NCBI RefSeq assembly: GCF_028680575.1
Contig: NZ_JAPCKI010000004.1
Span: forward strand, 248,001-312,000
From: Acidovorax benzenivorans
GTDB taxonomy: Bacteria; Pseudomonadota; Gammaproteobacteria; Burkholderiales; Burkholderiaceae_C
DNA length: 64,000 bases
Reading direction: 5' to 3'
In this document: positions 48,180-55,983 of the stretch, piece after piece
How positions within the stretch are numbered: position 1 is the stretch's first letter
Layout of the letters: every line of letters starts with the position of its first letter
Notes under the pieces: model-generated
Seen by the model: only the letters and a program-made list of their open reading frames with translations
Databases searched by the model: none
Told to the model about the DNA's origin: nothing
Made by a program: the position numbers and the translations under genes

Positions 48180-48847
48180 GGCGGCACCAGGCGGTAGCCC
48201 ATGCCGCGCACGGTTTCGATGCGAGCCGAAGCCGACGAGGAGGAAAGCTTCTTGCGCAGGCGCCCCACAAACACCTCAATGGTGTTGGAGTCGCGGTCAA
48301 AGTCCTGCGCGTAGATGTGTTCGGTCAGCTCGGCACGCGACACCAGCACGCCGGGCCGGTGCATGAGGTAGTCAAGCACCTTGTACTCATGCGCCGTGAG
48401 CGCCACGGGCTGGCCCGCGCAGGTCACGCGGCTGCTGCGGGTGTCCAGCGACCAGTCGCCACATTGCAGCACGGCAGACGCCTGTCCGCTGGCGCGGCGG
48501 ATCAGTGCGCGCAGGCGGGCCAACAGTTCTTCGAGGTGAAAGGGCTTGGTCAGGTAGTCGTCGGCACCAGCGTCGATACCCGCCACCTTTTCGTGCCAGT
48601 TGTCGCGCGCGGTGAGGATCAGCACGGGCATGTTGCGCCCCTCAGCTCGCCAGCGCTTGAGCACCGTGAGCCCGTCCACCACCGGTAAACCCAGGTCCAG
48701 CACCACGGCGTCCACCGCCTCGGTCTCTCCCAAAAACTGCGCATCGCGTCCGTTGTCGGCTTCATCCACGGTGTAGCCCGCGCCGTGCAGCGCGGTGCGC
48801 AACTGGGCGCGCAGCAGCGTGTCGTCTTCTACCAGCAGTATGCGCAT
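48176..48847 (-). CDS. OmpR/PhoP-family response regulator
   Basis: 223 residues. The receiver domain has the acidic pair ED (7-8), the phospho-acceptor Asp51 in VVLDLGLP, Thr in LILTARD and Lys in LTKPF. The C-terminal winged helix has LTAHEYKVLDYLMHRPG and DRDSNTIEVFVGRLRKKL. The stop overlaps the kinase start. A candidate 11-bp-period operator stands in the divergent region at 49282-49318. Confidence 0.94.
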   Translation of the reverse strand: MRILLVEDDTLLRAQLRTALHGAGYTVDEADNGRDAQFLGETEAVDAVVLDLGLPVVDGLTVLKRWRAEGRNMPVLILTARDNWHEKVAGIDAGADDYLTKPFHLEELLARLRALIRRASGQASAVLQCGDWSLDTRSSRVTCAGQPVALTAHEYKVLDYLMHRPGVLVSRAELTEHIYAQDFDRDSNTIEVFVGRLRKKLSSSSASARIETVRGMGYRLVPP

Positions 48848-48870
48848 GGGTCTGTCGGGGTCGGTAGGGG

Positions 48871-49257
48871 TCAGCGGTTGTCTCGGCTCCGCTGCTGATC
48901 TTCGCGCGATTCTCGCGATCGCACGCGCAGCACCTCGGCAGTGCGCGCATCGAGCTTGACTTTGGTCAGTTGCCCAGCAGGCGTCAGCAGCTTGATCTCG
49001 TAAATCCAGCGATCGCGCTCCTGCTCCAGCTCCACGTCGAGCACCTGGCCGGGCACCTCGCGCTGCAGGCGCTCCAGCACCGTGGGCAGCGGCAGTACCT
49101 GGCCGGCCTGCACGGCCTGACGGGCGCGGTCGTGGTCGTCCTTGCCGCTGGCCCAGGCCAGTGGCATGGCCAGCGCAGCAGCCCACAGCACACAGGCCGC
49201 CAAGCGCCAGCGCTTGACGTAGCGGCCCTCTGAAGCACGGTGGGGGATCAAAAACAT
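48871..49257 (-). CDS. PepSY-domain periplasmic protein
   Basis: 128 residues. A signal peptide or anchor (LAACVLWAAALAMPLAWA, about 18-36) is followed by one PepSY domain: LPTVLERLQREVPGQVLDVELEQERDRWIYEIKLLTPAGQLTKVKLDARTAEVL (cited in part: VLDVELEQERDRWIYEI, VKLDARTAEVL). The last 20 residues are highly charged. It is the first gene of the operon with the regulator and kinase. PepSY proteins often inhibit proteases or act with two-component systems and cytochromes. Confidence 0.85.
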   Translation of the reverse strand: MFLIPHRASEGRYVKRWRLAACVLWAAALAMPLAWASGKDDHDRARQAVQAGQVLPLPTVLERLQREVPGQVLDVELEQERDRWIYEIKLLTPAGQLTKVKLDARTAEVLRVRSRESREDQQRSRDNR

Positions 49258-49281
49258 GGGCGCATTGTCCTGCGTGGTGTC

Positions 49282-49318
49282 TGAACGGCCGATGAACAGC
49301 CCTTTCACGCGCCGTTCA
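49282..49318. promoter_or_regulatory. candidate response-regulator operator in a divergent promoter
   Basis: TGAACGGCCGATGAAC (49282-49297) is a direct repeat of TGAAC with an 11-bp period, one helical turn, as bound by OmpR-family dimers. An inverted GTTCA at 49314-49318 completes a 9-bp inverted repeat CTGAACGGC...GCCGTTCAG. It lies between the PepSY operon and the cytochrome operon, so both could be controlled from it. Confidence 0.45.
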
Positions 49319-49372
49319 GGCGGGGGTTTCAACAATGACTGCACACGAAAACACCCACAAGGACAAATCACA

Positions 49373-49777
49373 ATGCCCGCCCTTCGCACCCTGGCACTGG
49401 CCGCACTCTGTGCATTCGCTTTCACCAGCATCAGCCACGCAGCAGACACCACCGCCGCCCAGCAGCTCGCCCACTGGAGCGCGCAAGCTGGCAGCCCAGG
49501 CAACGCAGACAAGGGCAAGGTGTTCTTCACCACGCGCCATGGCGGCGAGTGGTCCTGCGCATCCTGCCACGGCTCGCCGCCCACCGCACAGGGCAAACAT
49601 GCCAGCACCGGCAAGTCGATCTCGCCCCTGGCCCCTGCCTTCAACCCCAAGGCCTTTACCGACACCGCCAAGGTGGACAAGTGGTTCCGCCGCAACTGCA
49701 ACGACGTGCTGAGCCGCGAATGCACAGCCATCGAGAAGGCCGATGTGCTGGCCTACCTCAACGCGCTCAAGCCCTGA
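49373..49777 (+). CDS. SHP-like monoheme cytochrome c (DUF1924)
   Basis: 134 residues. A signal peptide (TLALAALCAFAFTSISHAA) precedes a c-type domain with one heme site, CASCH (about residues 60-64), and the sequence GKVFFTTRHGGEWSC. It matches DUF1924 as I know it, the sphaeroides heme protein (SHP) group, which binds O2 or NO through an unusual Asn ligand. NPKAFTDTAKVDKWFRRNCNDVL contains candidate Asn ligands. It is the first gene of a cytochrome operon with a DHC-like gene and a b561 gene, the classic SHP set. Confidence 0.86.
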   Translation: MPALRTLALAALCAFAFTSISHAADTTAAQQLAHWSAQAGSPGNADKGKVFFTTRHGGEWSCASCHGSPPTAQGKHASTGKSISPLAPAFNPKAFTDTAKVDKWFRRNCNDVLSRECTAIEKADVLAYLNALKP

Positions 49778-49790
49778 AGCCCATCGCATC

Positions 49791-50315
49791 ATGAAAAAAC
49801 CTGTTCCCCTTCGCCCAGCGGCCATGGCCGCCGCTGTGTGTGCGCTGACCCTGCTGTCGCTCTCCAGCGCCCATGCAGACGGCGGGCGCGCCATGCCCAA
49901 CAACGTGCCCAGCGCCTACACGCAGGAATGCGCTGCCTGCCACACCGCCTATCCGCCCGGTCTGCTGCCCGCCGCATCGTGGAACCGCATGATGACGGGC
50001 CTGACCAAACACTACGGCACCGACGCGTCGCTGGACGCTGTCACCGTGCGCCAGCTCAACCAGTGGCTGCAGGCCCACGCAGGCACCTACAAGCGAGGGA
50101 ACGAGGAGCCACCCGAGGACCGCATCACCCGCTCGGCCTGGTTTGAACGCAAGCACCGAAAGATCGAACCCGCTACCTGGAAGCTCGCCAGTGTGAAAAG
50201 CGCCGCCAACTGCGCAGCCTGCCACACGGGTGCGGACCAGGGGCAGTTTGACGAACACAACCTGCGTATGCCGACAGGGCTCGATGCCCGATCACGCCGC
50301 GCGTGGAATGACTGA
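49791..50315 (+). CDS. diheme cytochrome c (DHC-like)
   Basis: 174 residues. Signal peptide (AAAVCALTLLSLSSAHA) then two CxxCH sites: CAACH near residue 45 in YTQECAACHTAYPPGLLPAASWNRMM and CAACH near residue 145 in SAANCAACHTGADQGQFDEHN. DHC is the known electron donor to SHP. It starts 13 bp after the SHP-like gene and 15 bp before the b561 gene. The C-terminus (SRRAWND) is charged. Confidence 0.9.
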   Translation: MKKPVPLRPAAMAAAVCALTLLSLSSAHADGGRAMPNNVPSAYTQECAACHTAYPPGLLPAASWNRMMTGLTKHYGTDASLDAVTVRQLNQWLQAHAGTYKRGNEEPPEDRITRSAWFERKHRKIEPATWKLASVKSAANCAACHTGADQGQFDEHNLRMPTGLDARSRRAWND

Positions 50316-50330
50316 AGCTGAGGAAACACC

Positions 50331-51086
50331 ATGCAAACCAACCCATCCCTCCATCCAGCCAACGCTACAGCGCAGCCTGCACCCACCAAAGCGCCCAGCC
50401 GCCGGGTGACCGATGCGCCCACGCGCATGTTCCACTGGCTGTTTGCCGTGTGCTTTGCGGGGGCCTACGCCACGGCCGACGGGGAGCACTGGCGACTGCT
50501 GCATGTCACGCTGGGCTACACCATGGCAGGCCTGCTGGGCTTTCGCTTGCTGTACGGCATCTTCGGGCCGCGCACATCGGGCCTGGGCCTGCTGTGGCGC
50601 AAGCTGGCGGGGGCCCCGGCATGGTTGCGCGCCCTGCCCCCATCAAAAACGATCACACAGATCAACTGGCGCCAAGGCCAGAGCCTGCTGATGGCGCTGG
50701 CCATTGTGTTGCTGCTGACGTTGGTGGTGCCCCTCACGCTCAGTGGCTATGCCACCTACAACGACTGGGGCGCTGCGCTGGGTGGCGACTGGATGGAAGA
50801 AGTGCATGAATTCTTTGGCAACGCGCTGCTCTTTGTGGTGCTGGCCCACATCGCGCTGATTGCAGGCTTGAGCGTGCTGCGCCGCAAGAACCAGGCACTG
50901 CCCATGCTGACGGGCCGGGTGGAAGGCAAAGGGCCAGACCTGATCCCCAAAAACCGCACCTGGCTGGCCGCCCTGCTGCTGATCGCATCCCTGGCCTTTG
51001 GCACCTGGCAATGGCAGCAGTCGCCCAGCAGCTGGGTTGCCAACGGCACATCGACCGAGCGCCAACGGCACCACGATGACGACTGA
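50331..51086 (+). CDS. cytochrome b561
   Basis: 251 residues, membrane cytochrome b of the b561/Ni-hydrogenase type. Four TM helices: about 35-52 (FHWLFAVCFAGAY with heme His), 58-80 (HVTLGYTMAGLLGFRLLYGIFG with His), 115-138, and 160-180 (HEFFGNALLFVVLAHIALIAG with two heme His). It would pass electrons from quinol to the diheme cytochrome. The last 50 residues form a C-terminal TM plus a His/Asp-rich tail (RQRHHDDD). Confidence 0.92.
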   Translation: MQTNPSLHPANATAQPAPTKAPSRRVTDAPTRMFHWLFAVCFAGAYATADGEHWRLLHVTLGYTMAGLLGFRLLYGIFGPRTSGLGLLWRKLAGAPAWLRALPPSKTITQINWRQGQSLLMALAIVLLLTLVVPLTLSGYATYNDWGAALGGDWMEEVHEFFGNALLFVVLAHIALIAGLSVLRRKNQALPMLTGRVEGKGPDLIPKNRTWLAALLLIASLAFGTWQWQQSPSSWVANGTSTERQRHHDDD

Positions 51087-51118
51087 CGCATAGCCACCGA
51101 ACACGAAGGAACCGCCTC

Positions 51119-51283
51119 ATGAAAATCTACATGTGTGCCGTTTGCGGCTGGATCTACGACGAGGCTGCGGGCCTGCCAGAACACGGTATAGCACCCGGCA
51201 CCCTCTGGGCCAACGTGCCCGACGACTGGCGCTGCCCCGAATGCAATGTTGGCAAGGCAGACTTTGTGATGTGCGAGGTGTGA
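51119..51283 (+). CDS. rubredoxin
   Basis: 54 residues, with the iron site CAVCGWIYDE (Cys6, Cys9) and CPECNVGKADF (Cys39, Cys42) and a conserved PDDWRCPEC. A small cytosolic one-iron electron carrier. AAGGA lies eight bases before the ATG. It follows the b561 gene by 32 bp on the same strand, so it could belong to that operon. No alkane hydroxylase or other usual partner is adjacent. Confidence 0.93.
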   Translation: MKIYMCAVCGWIYDEAAGLPEHGIAPGTLWANVPDDWRCPECNVGKADFVMCEV

Positions 51284-51395
51284 TGAAGGCAGATGGGGTG
51301 CGGCGCACTGCGCTCCGTCAGGGCTGCAGGCACCAGCGCGCGGTATAACCGTTACACCGTTGCGACCCTCCTTGCAACGCAGCCTCACGCCCCAC

Positions 51396-53939
51396 ATGCG
51401 CACTACCGACTCCCCCACCGGCCTCGACCCGGCCCTGGCCGCCCAACGACTGCGTGAAGAAGGCCCCAACGAACTGGGTATCAGCCAGCGCCGCACGCTG
51501 CGTGACATGGCCTGGGACGTGCTCACCGAGCCCATGTTCCTGCTCCTGCTGGGCGCAGGTGCCATTTACCTCGCCATGGGCGACGCTCACGAGGCAATGA
51601 TCCTGCTGGGCTTTGTGGTCATCATCATGACGATCACGGTGCTGCAGGAGCGCCGCACCGACAACGCGCTGAACGCCCTGCGCGACCTCTCCAGTCCCCG
51701 GGCCCTGGCGTTGCGCGGCGGCACCCTGGTGCGCATAGTGGGCCGCGAGGTGGTGCGCGAAGACCTGCTGATGATTGCCGAGGGCGACCGCATACCGACC
51801 GACGGAACGCTGCTGCAGGCACACGAGCTGGCCACCAACGAGTCGATGCTGACCGGCGAATCCGAGCCCGTGGCCAAGCAGGTTGCCGACAAAGTATTTG
51901 CGGGCACGCTGGTGGTCAGCGGCCAGGGGCTGCTGCAGGTGACCGCCGTGGGGCGCCACACCGAGTTGGGCCGCATCGGCCAGTCGCTCGACACCATTGC
52001 GCTGCAGTCCTCGCCGCTGCGCGAAGAGACGGCACGGCTCACCCACAAGCTCGTGCTCATCGGCCTGTCGCTATGTATGCTGCTGGTGGCGCTGTTCTGG
52101 GCACTGCGCGGCGACGCGTTGCAGGCCGTGCTGGCAGGCATCACACTGGCCATGGGCATCCTGCCGCAAGAGCTGCCTGTGATCATGATCGTCTTCCTGG
52201 CCCTGGCCGCGCGGCGGCTGGCGGCACAGCAGGTGCTGACGCGGCGCCTCAACGCCATCGAGACGCTGGGCCAGACCACGGTGCTGTGCGTGGACAAGAC
52301 CGGCACCCTCACGCAAAACCGCATGGCGGTGGCTGCGCTCTGTATTGCAGGCCAGGAGCTGGATGTACAAAACCTGCCCGCCGCAGCGGATGGCAGCGCG
52401 CTGCCCGATGCCTTCCACGAACTGCTCGAATACGCCGTGCTGGCCAGCGAAATCGAACCGCACGACCCCATGGAGCAGGCCTTTCATCGCATGGCGGCGG
52501 ACCACCTGGTGGACACCGAGCACCTGCACCCCGCATGGTCACTGGCACGCGAATACGAACTGTCGCCCCAACTGCTGGCCATGAGCCACCTGTGGCGCGA
52601 CGGTACCTCGGCGCACGACACCGTGGCCACCAAGGGCGCGCCCGAGGCCGTGGCCGACCTTTGCCATTTGCCCGACGCCGAACGCGCCGCAGTCAGCGCC
52701 CAGGCCGCCCGCCTGGCCGACCGTGGCCTACGGGTACTGGGCGTGGCCAAGGCCCGGCATCACACACAAGACACCTGGCCTGATATTCAGCACGACTTTG
52801 ACTTTGAGTGGCTGGGCCTGGTGGCCCTGGCCGACCCGCTGCGCCCCGAGGTGCCCCAAGCCGTTGCGCAATGCCGCCAGGCAGGTATCCGTGTGGTGAT
52901 GATCACCGGCGACCACCCCCGTACTGCGCGCGCCATTGCGGCCCAGGCGGGCATCGCGCACGACAAGGTCGTCACCGGCGATGAAATGACCTTGATGCCC
53001 TCCGATTTGCTCACCAGCAAAGTCCGACAGGTGAGTGTGTTTGCCCGCATCAAGCCGCACCAGAAGCTCGCGCTGGTCGAAGCCCTCAAGGCCCAGGGCG
53101 AGGTGGTGGCAATGACCGGTGACGGCGTGAACGACGCCCCCGCCCTCAAGGCCGCCCACATCGGCATCGCCATGGGCCAGCGCGGCACCGATGTGGCGCG
53201 CGAGGCCGCAGCCCTGGTGCTGCTGCACGACGATTTCGCAGCCATCGTGCACGCCATCCACCGAGGGCGTCTGACCTTTGCCAACCTGCGCCAGGCCATG
53301 GTCTACACGCTGGCGGTGCATGTGCCCATCATTGGCCTGGCACTGCTGCCGGTGCTGTTCGGGCTGCCGCTGGTGCTGGCACCGCTGCACATTGCGTTTC
53401 TGGAGCTAATCATCGACCCGGCCTGCTCGATCGTGTTCGAGGCCGAAGAAGGCGCAGCCGACCTCATGCAGCAGCCGCCGCGCGGGGCTAACGAGCCTTT
53501 GCTCTCGGCCCGACACATCCTGCTGAGCATGTTGCAAGGCAGCGTGGTGACCGCCGCCGTGGTGGGCCTGTATGCCTGGCTGCTGAGCCAACCAGCATAT
53601 GCCGCCACCGCCAGCACGGCCGCGTTTGTGGTGCTGGTGGCCGCCAACGCCGCGCTCATCCTGCCCAGCCGCAGCAGCGATACCCATGGCGGTTGGGGCT
53701 GGCGCAGCCTGTGGGCGGGTCTCACCCCGGTCAGCCTGTGGGTGGCGGGTGGCACGCTGGCGGCGCTGACTGCGATTACCACCGTGCCTTGGCTGGCCAA
53801 CGCCTTCAGGTTTGTGCCGCTATCGCCCCTGCACTGGTTCATGGCCGTGCTGGCAGGGCTGGCGTTGACAGCAGTGTTTACGGCCAACAAGCGGTGGCTG
53901 CAGCCCGCGACACCGGCGCACAATCATCGATCTGCCTGA
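51396..53939 (+). CDS. P-type cation-transporting ATPase (P2-like)
   Basis: About 847 residues. Cation-ATPase N domain, actuator with TGES (NESMLTGESEPV), phosphorylation motif DKTGTLTQN (near residue 300), nucleotide-binding domain with KGAPEAV, hinge GDGVNDAPALK, and about ten TM helices with a C-terminal group of six. TM4 has GILPQELPVIM where Ca-ATPases have PEGLP. The mix points to a P2-type pump (calcium, manganese or another divalent cation), but the substrate is not clear. No metal-binding N-terminal domain, so it is not a copper/zinc P1B pump. Confidence 0.9.
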   Translation: MRTTDSPTGLDPALAAQRLREEGPNELGISQRRTLRDMAWDVLTEPMFLLLLGAGAIYLAMGDAHEAMILLGFVVIIMTITVLQERRTDNALNALRDLSSPRALALRGGTLVRIVGREVVREDLLMIAEGDRIPTDGTLLQAHELATNESMLTGESEPVAKQVADKVFAGTLVVSGQGLLQVTAVGRHTELGRIGQSLDTIALQSSPLREETARLTHKLVLIGLSLCMLLVALFWALRGDALQAVLAGITLAMGILPQELPVIMIVFLALAARRLAAQQVLTRRLNAIETLGQTTVLCVDKTGTLTQNRMAVAALCIAGQELDVQNLPAAADGSALPDAFHELLEYAVLASEIEPHDPMEQAFHRMAADHLVDTEHLHPAWSLAREYELSPQLLAMSHLWRDGTSAHDTVATKGAPEAVADLCHLPDAERAAVSAQAARLADRGLRVLGVAKARHHTQDTWPDIQHDFDFEWLGLVALADPLRPEVPQAVAQCRQAGIRVVMITGDHPRTARAIAAQAGIAHDKVVTGDEMTLMPSDLLTSKVRQVSVFARIKPHQKLALVEALKAQGEVVAMTGDGVNDAPALKAAHIGIAMGQRGTDVAREAAALVLLHDDFAAIVHAIHRGRLTFANLRQAMVYTLAVHVPIIGLALLPVLFGLPLVLAPLHIAFLELIIDPACSIVFEAEEGAADLMQQPPRGANEPLLSARHILLSMLQGSVVTAAVVGLYAWLLSQPAYAATASTAAFVVLVAANAALILPSRSSDTHGGWGWRSLWAGLTPVSLWVAGGTLAALTAITTVPWLANAFRFVPLSPLHWFMAVLAGLALTAVFTANKRWLQPATPAHNHRSA

Positions 53940-53956
53940 CCACCCCGACACGCTCC

Positions 53957-54343
53957 ATGCCCATCGTCCTGGAATCACTCGACCACGTCGTCCTCACCGT
54001 CGCCAGCATCGACAAAACCATTGCGTTTTATGAACGTGTGCTGGGCATGGCCGCGCGGGAGTTCAAGCCCCAGCGGTACGCGCTGCACTTCGGCGCGCAA
54101 AAGATCAACCTGCACGAAGTCGGCACGGTGGTGGACCCCAATGTGCGCCACGCCACTGCAGGCTCCGGCGACCTGTGTTTTCTCACCAAGATGCCGCTCG
54201 ACGATGTCATCGCCCACCTGCAGGCCGAAGGCATAGCCATCGTGCAAGGCCCGGTGGGCGCAACGGGCGCACGCCACAGGCTGCGCTCGGTTTATATCTA
54301 CGACCCGGACGAGAACCTGATCGAGATTGCCAACGAGGTGTGA
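53957..54343 (+). CDS. VOC-superfamily (glyoxalase-like) protein
   Basis: 128 residues, two beta-alpha-beta-beta-beta modules. The first starts LDHVVLTVASIDKTIAFYERVLGM with the metal-ligand-type His, the second has VYIYDPDENLIEIANEV with the closing Glu. INLHEV supplies another possible ligand. Function could be a dioxygenase, lyase or resistance protein; there is no clear hint. It lies 17 bp after the P-type ATPase gene. Confidence 0.88.
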   Translation: MPIVLESLDHVVLTVASIDKTIAFYERVLGMAAREFKPQRYALHFGAQKINLHEVGTVVDPNVRHATAGSGDLCFLTKMPLDDVIAHLQAEGIAIVQGPVGATGARHRLRSVYIYDPDENLIEIANEV

Positions 54344-54386
54344 CCAGCTCGCCGCACGGGCTGCGGCACGCGTGTCAACGACAGGT

Positions 54387-55001
54387 TCAGAACTCCGCCG
54401 AGATCGCTGCCCGCAACAACGTAGCTGCCGGTTCCACCAGCTCCTGCAGTTGCCCGGCCCGGTCCTGCTCGATGGATTGCAGCACCATCTCGTTGATGCC
54501 CCCCACCACGGCCATGGCCATCATGGGTTGCAGCGGGGCCTTGCGCTTGCGCTCGCCCGGGCGGTTGTTCACTACGTCCAGCATCAGGTCGGCCAGCTGC
54601 TGGTTGGCGCGGCGGCGCGCTGCCAGGCCCGTGGGCCCCAGGCCCAGGATATCGATGAACAAGGTGCGCAGCAGCACCGGGTTGCGCGCCAGCACACCAA
54701 GGTAGGCCGCCATGGCCTGCTCCACCTGAGCCTCCCAATCGCTGAGCGGATCGATGGCGGCGCGCAGCACGGCAATCGCGTTGCCGCTGGCCGCCTCGTA
54801 CAACGCTATCAGGCATTCGGCCTTGTCGGCAAAGTTCTCATAGAAGGTGCGGCGCGACACACTGGCTTCGCGCACGATGTCAGCAATGGTGGTGTCTGCG
54901 TAGCCCTTGGCGGCCACGGTGCGGGCCATGCCTTCCAGCAGGCGGGCGCGGTGTTCGGTGCCCGCGGTGGGCGCAACGGCTGGGGCTGTGACTTCACTCA
55001 T
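54387..55001 (-). CDS. TetR-family repressor
   Basis: 204 residues. The helix-turn-helix region (about 18-62) has LLEGMARTVAAKGYADTTIADIVREASVSRRTFYENFADKAE (in part: TIADIVREASVSRRTFYENF). The C-terminal ligand-binding domain is not diagnostic. The ATG at 55001 was chosen; the frame is open upstream over the operators. Two perfect palindromes lie directly upstream, so it very likely represses itself and the divergent efflux operon. Confidence 0.93.
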   Translation of the reverse strand: MSEVTAPAVAPTAGTEHRARLLEGMARTVAAKGYADTTIADIVREASVSRRTFYENFADKAECLIALYEAASGNAIAVLRAAIDPLSDWEAQVEQAMAAYLGVLARNPVLLRTLFIDILGLGPTGLAARRRANQQLADLMLDVVNNRPGERKRKAPLQPMMAMAVVGGINEMVLQSIEQDRAGQLQELVEPAATLLRAAISAEF

Positions 55002-55033
55002 AGAGGCAGATCTTCGGACAGAAAATTCAACGA

Positions 55034-55049
55034 GGTACTTGACAGTACC
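55034..55049. promoter_or_regulatory. TetR operator 1
   Basis: GGTACTTGACAGTACC, a perfect 6-bp inverted repeat (GGTACT-N4-AGTACC), 33 bp before the TetR start codon. Confidence 0.8.
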
Positions 55050-55078
55050 ACAGTTGATCTGCATCATACAAACCCATC

Positions 55079-55094
55079 GGTACTATCAAGTACC
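55079..55094. promoter_or_regulatory. TetR operator 2
   Basis: GGTACTATCAAGTACC, the same arms as operator 1 with centres 45 bp apart, and 50 bp before the divergent hydrolase start. Confidence 0.8.
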
Positions 55095-55143
55095 AAACCC
55101 ATGCACCCACGGCGCGGCGCCAACCCGCACCAGGAGCCCTCCC

Positions 55144-55965
55144 ATGACCGAACTCGTTGTCCGCCGCCTGCTGATCGACTTGGAGACACCCTTTGCGCGC
55201 CATTGGTGTGGTGGCGATGCGTTTCGCTCGGCGCTTTTCAATGCGCTGTCGATGAGCTTTCCGGTGGGCGAGCAATTTTTCATCGACGCCGTGCGTGACG
55301 GCCACAAGGCCCTGCCCCCCGACAAGCAGGCGCAGTTTGCCGACGAGGTGCGCGGCTTCATCGGGCAGGAGGCCACACACCGCCGCATCCACGCGCTGTT
55401 CAACGGCCACCTCGACCAGCAGGGCCTGGTCAACGAATGGGCCCCGCGCGCGCAAGAGCGCATGAAGCTCTTTGCCAACGCCGACCCACGCCATCCGCTG
55501 GCCGTGACCGCTGCCAACGAACACTTCACCGCCCTGCTGGCCGAATGGCTGCTGGCCCACCCCGAGGCGTTGCAGGGCGCCGAGCCGCGCCTGGCCACGA
55601 TGTGGCAATGGCACTGTGCCGAAGAGTCCGAGCACAAGAACACCGCCTTCGACCTCTACCAGGCCCTGGGCGGCAACCACGAGTGGCGCATCACCTGGTT
55701 TCGCCGCATCACCGTGGTCTTCCTGGGCGATGTGCTGCGCCAGACGCTGTTAAACCTGCGCCAGGGCGGCACGCTGTGGAAATGGAGCACCTGGGCCAGC
55801 GCCGCACGCACGCTGTTTGGCAAGGGCGGCCTGGTGCGCGAGACCTGGCGCCCCTGGCGCGAATACCTGCGTGCCGACTTTCACCCCAGCCAGCATGGCA
55901 CCGACCTGTCGGCGCGCTGGCTGGCGGACCACAGCGATGCCTACACCCCAGTGGGCGCTCGCTGA
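55144..55965 (+). CDS. PF10118-type metal-dependent hydrolase
   Basis: 273 residues, soluble. Putative metal ligands are Glu/His in FIGQEATHRRIHALFN and in HCAEESEHKNTAFDLY (the E-x-x-H pair pattern of a di-iron-like four-helix protein), with NEHFTALLAEWLL between. The N-terminal VRRLLIDLETPFARHWCGGDAFRSALFNALSMSFPVGEQFF is typical of this family. Function unknown. It is the first gene of the TetR-controlled operon, 18 bp before tolC-like. Confidence 0.87.
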   Translation: MTELVVRRLLIDLETPFARHWCGGDAFRSALFNALSMSFPVGEQFFIDAVRDGHKALPPDKQAQFADEVRGFIGQEATHRRIHALFNGHLDQQGLVNEWAPRAQERMKLFANADPRHPLAVTAANEHFTALLAEWLLAHPEALQGAEPRLATMWQWHCAEESEHKNTAFDLYQALGGNHEWRITWFRRITVVFLGDVLRQTLLNLRQGGTLWKWSTWASAARTLFGKGGLVRETWRPWREYLRADFHPSQHGTDLSARWLADHSDAYTPVGAR

Positions 55966-55983
55966 CCACGACAAGCTGAAACC

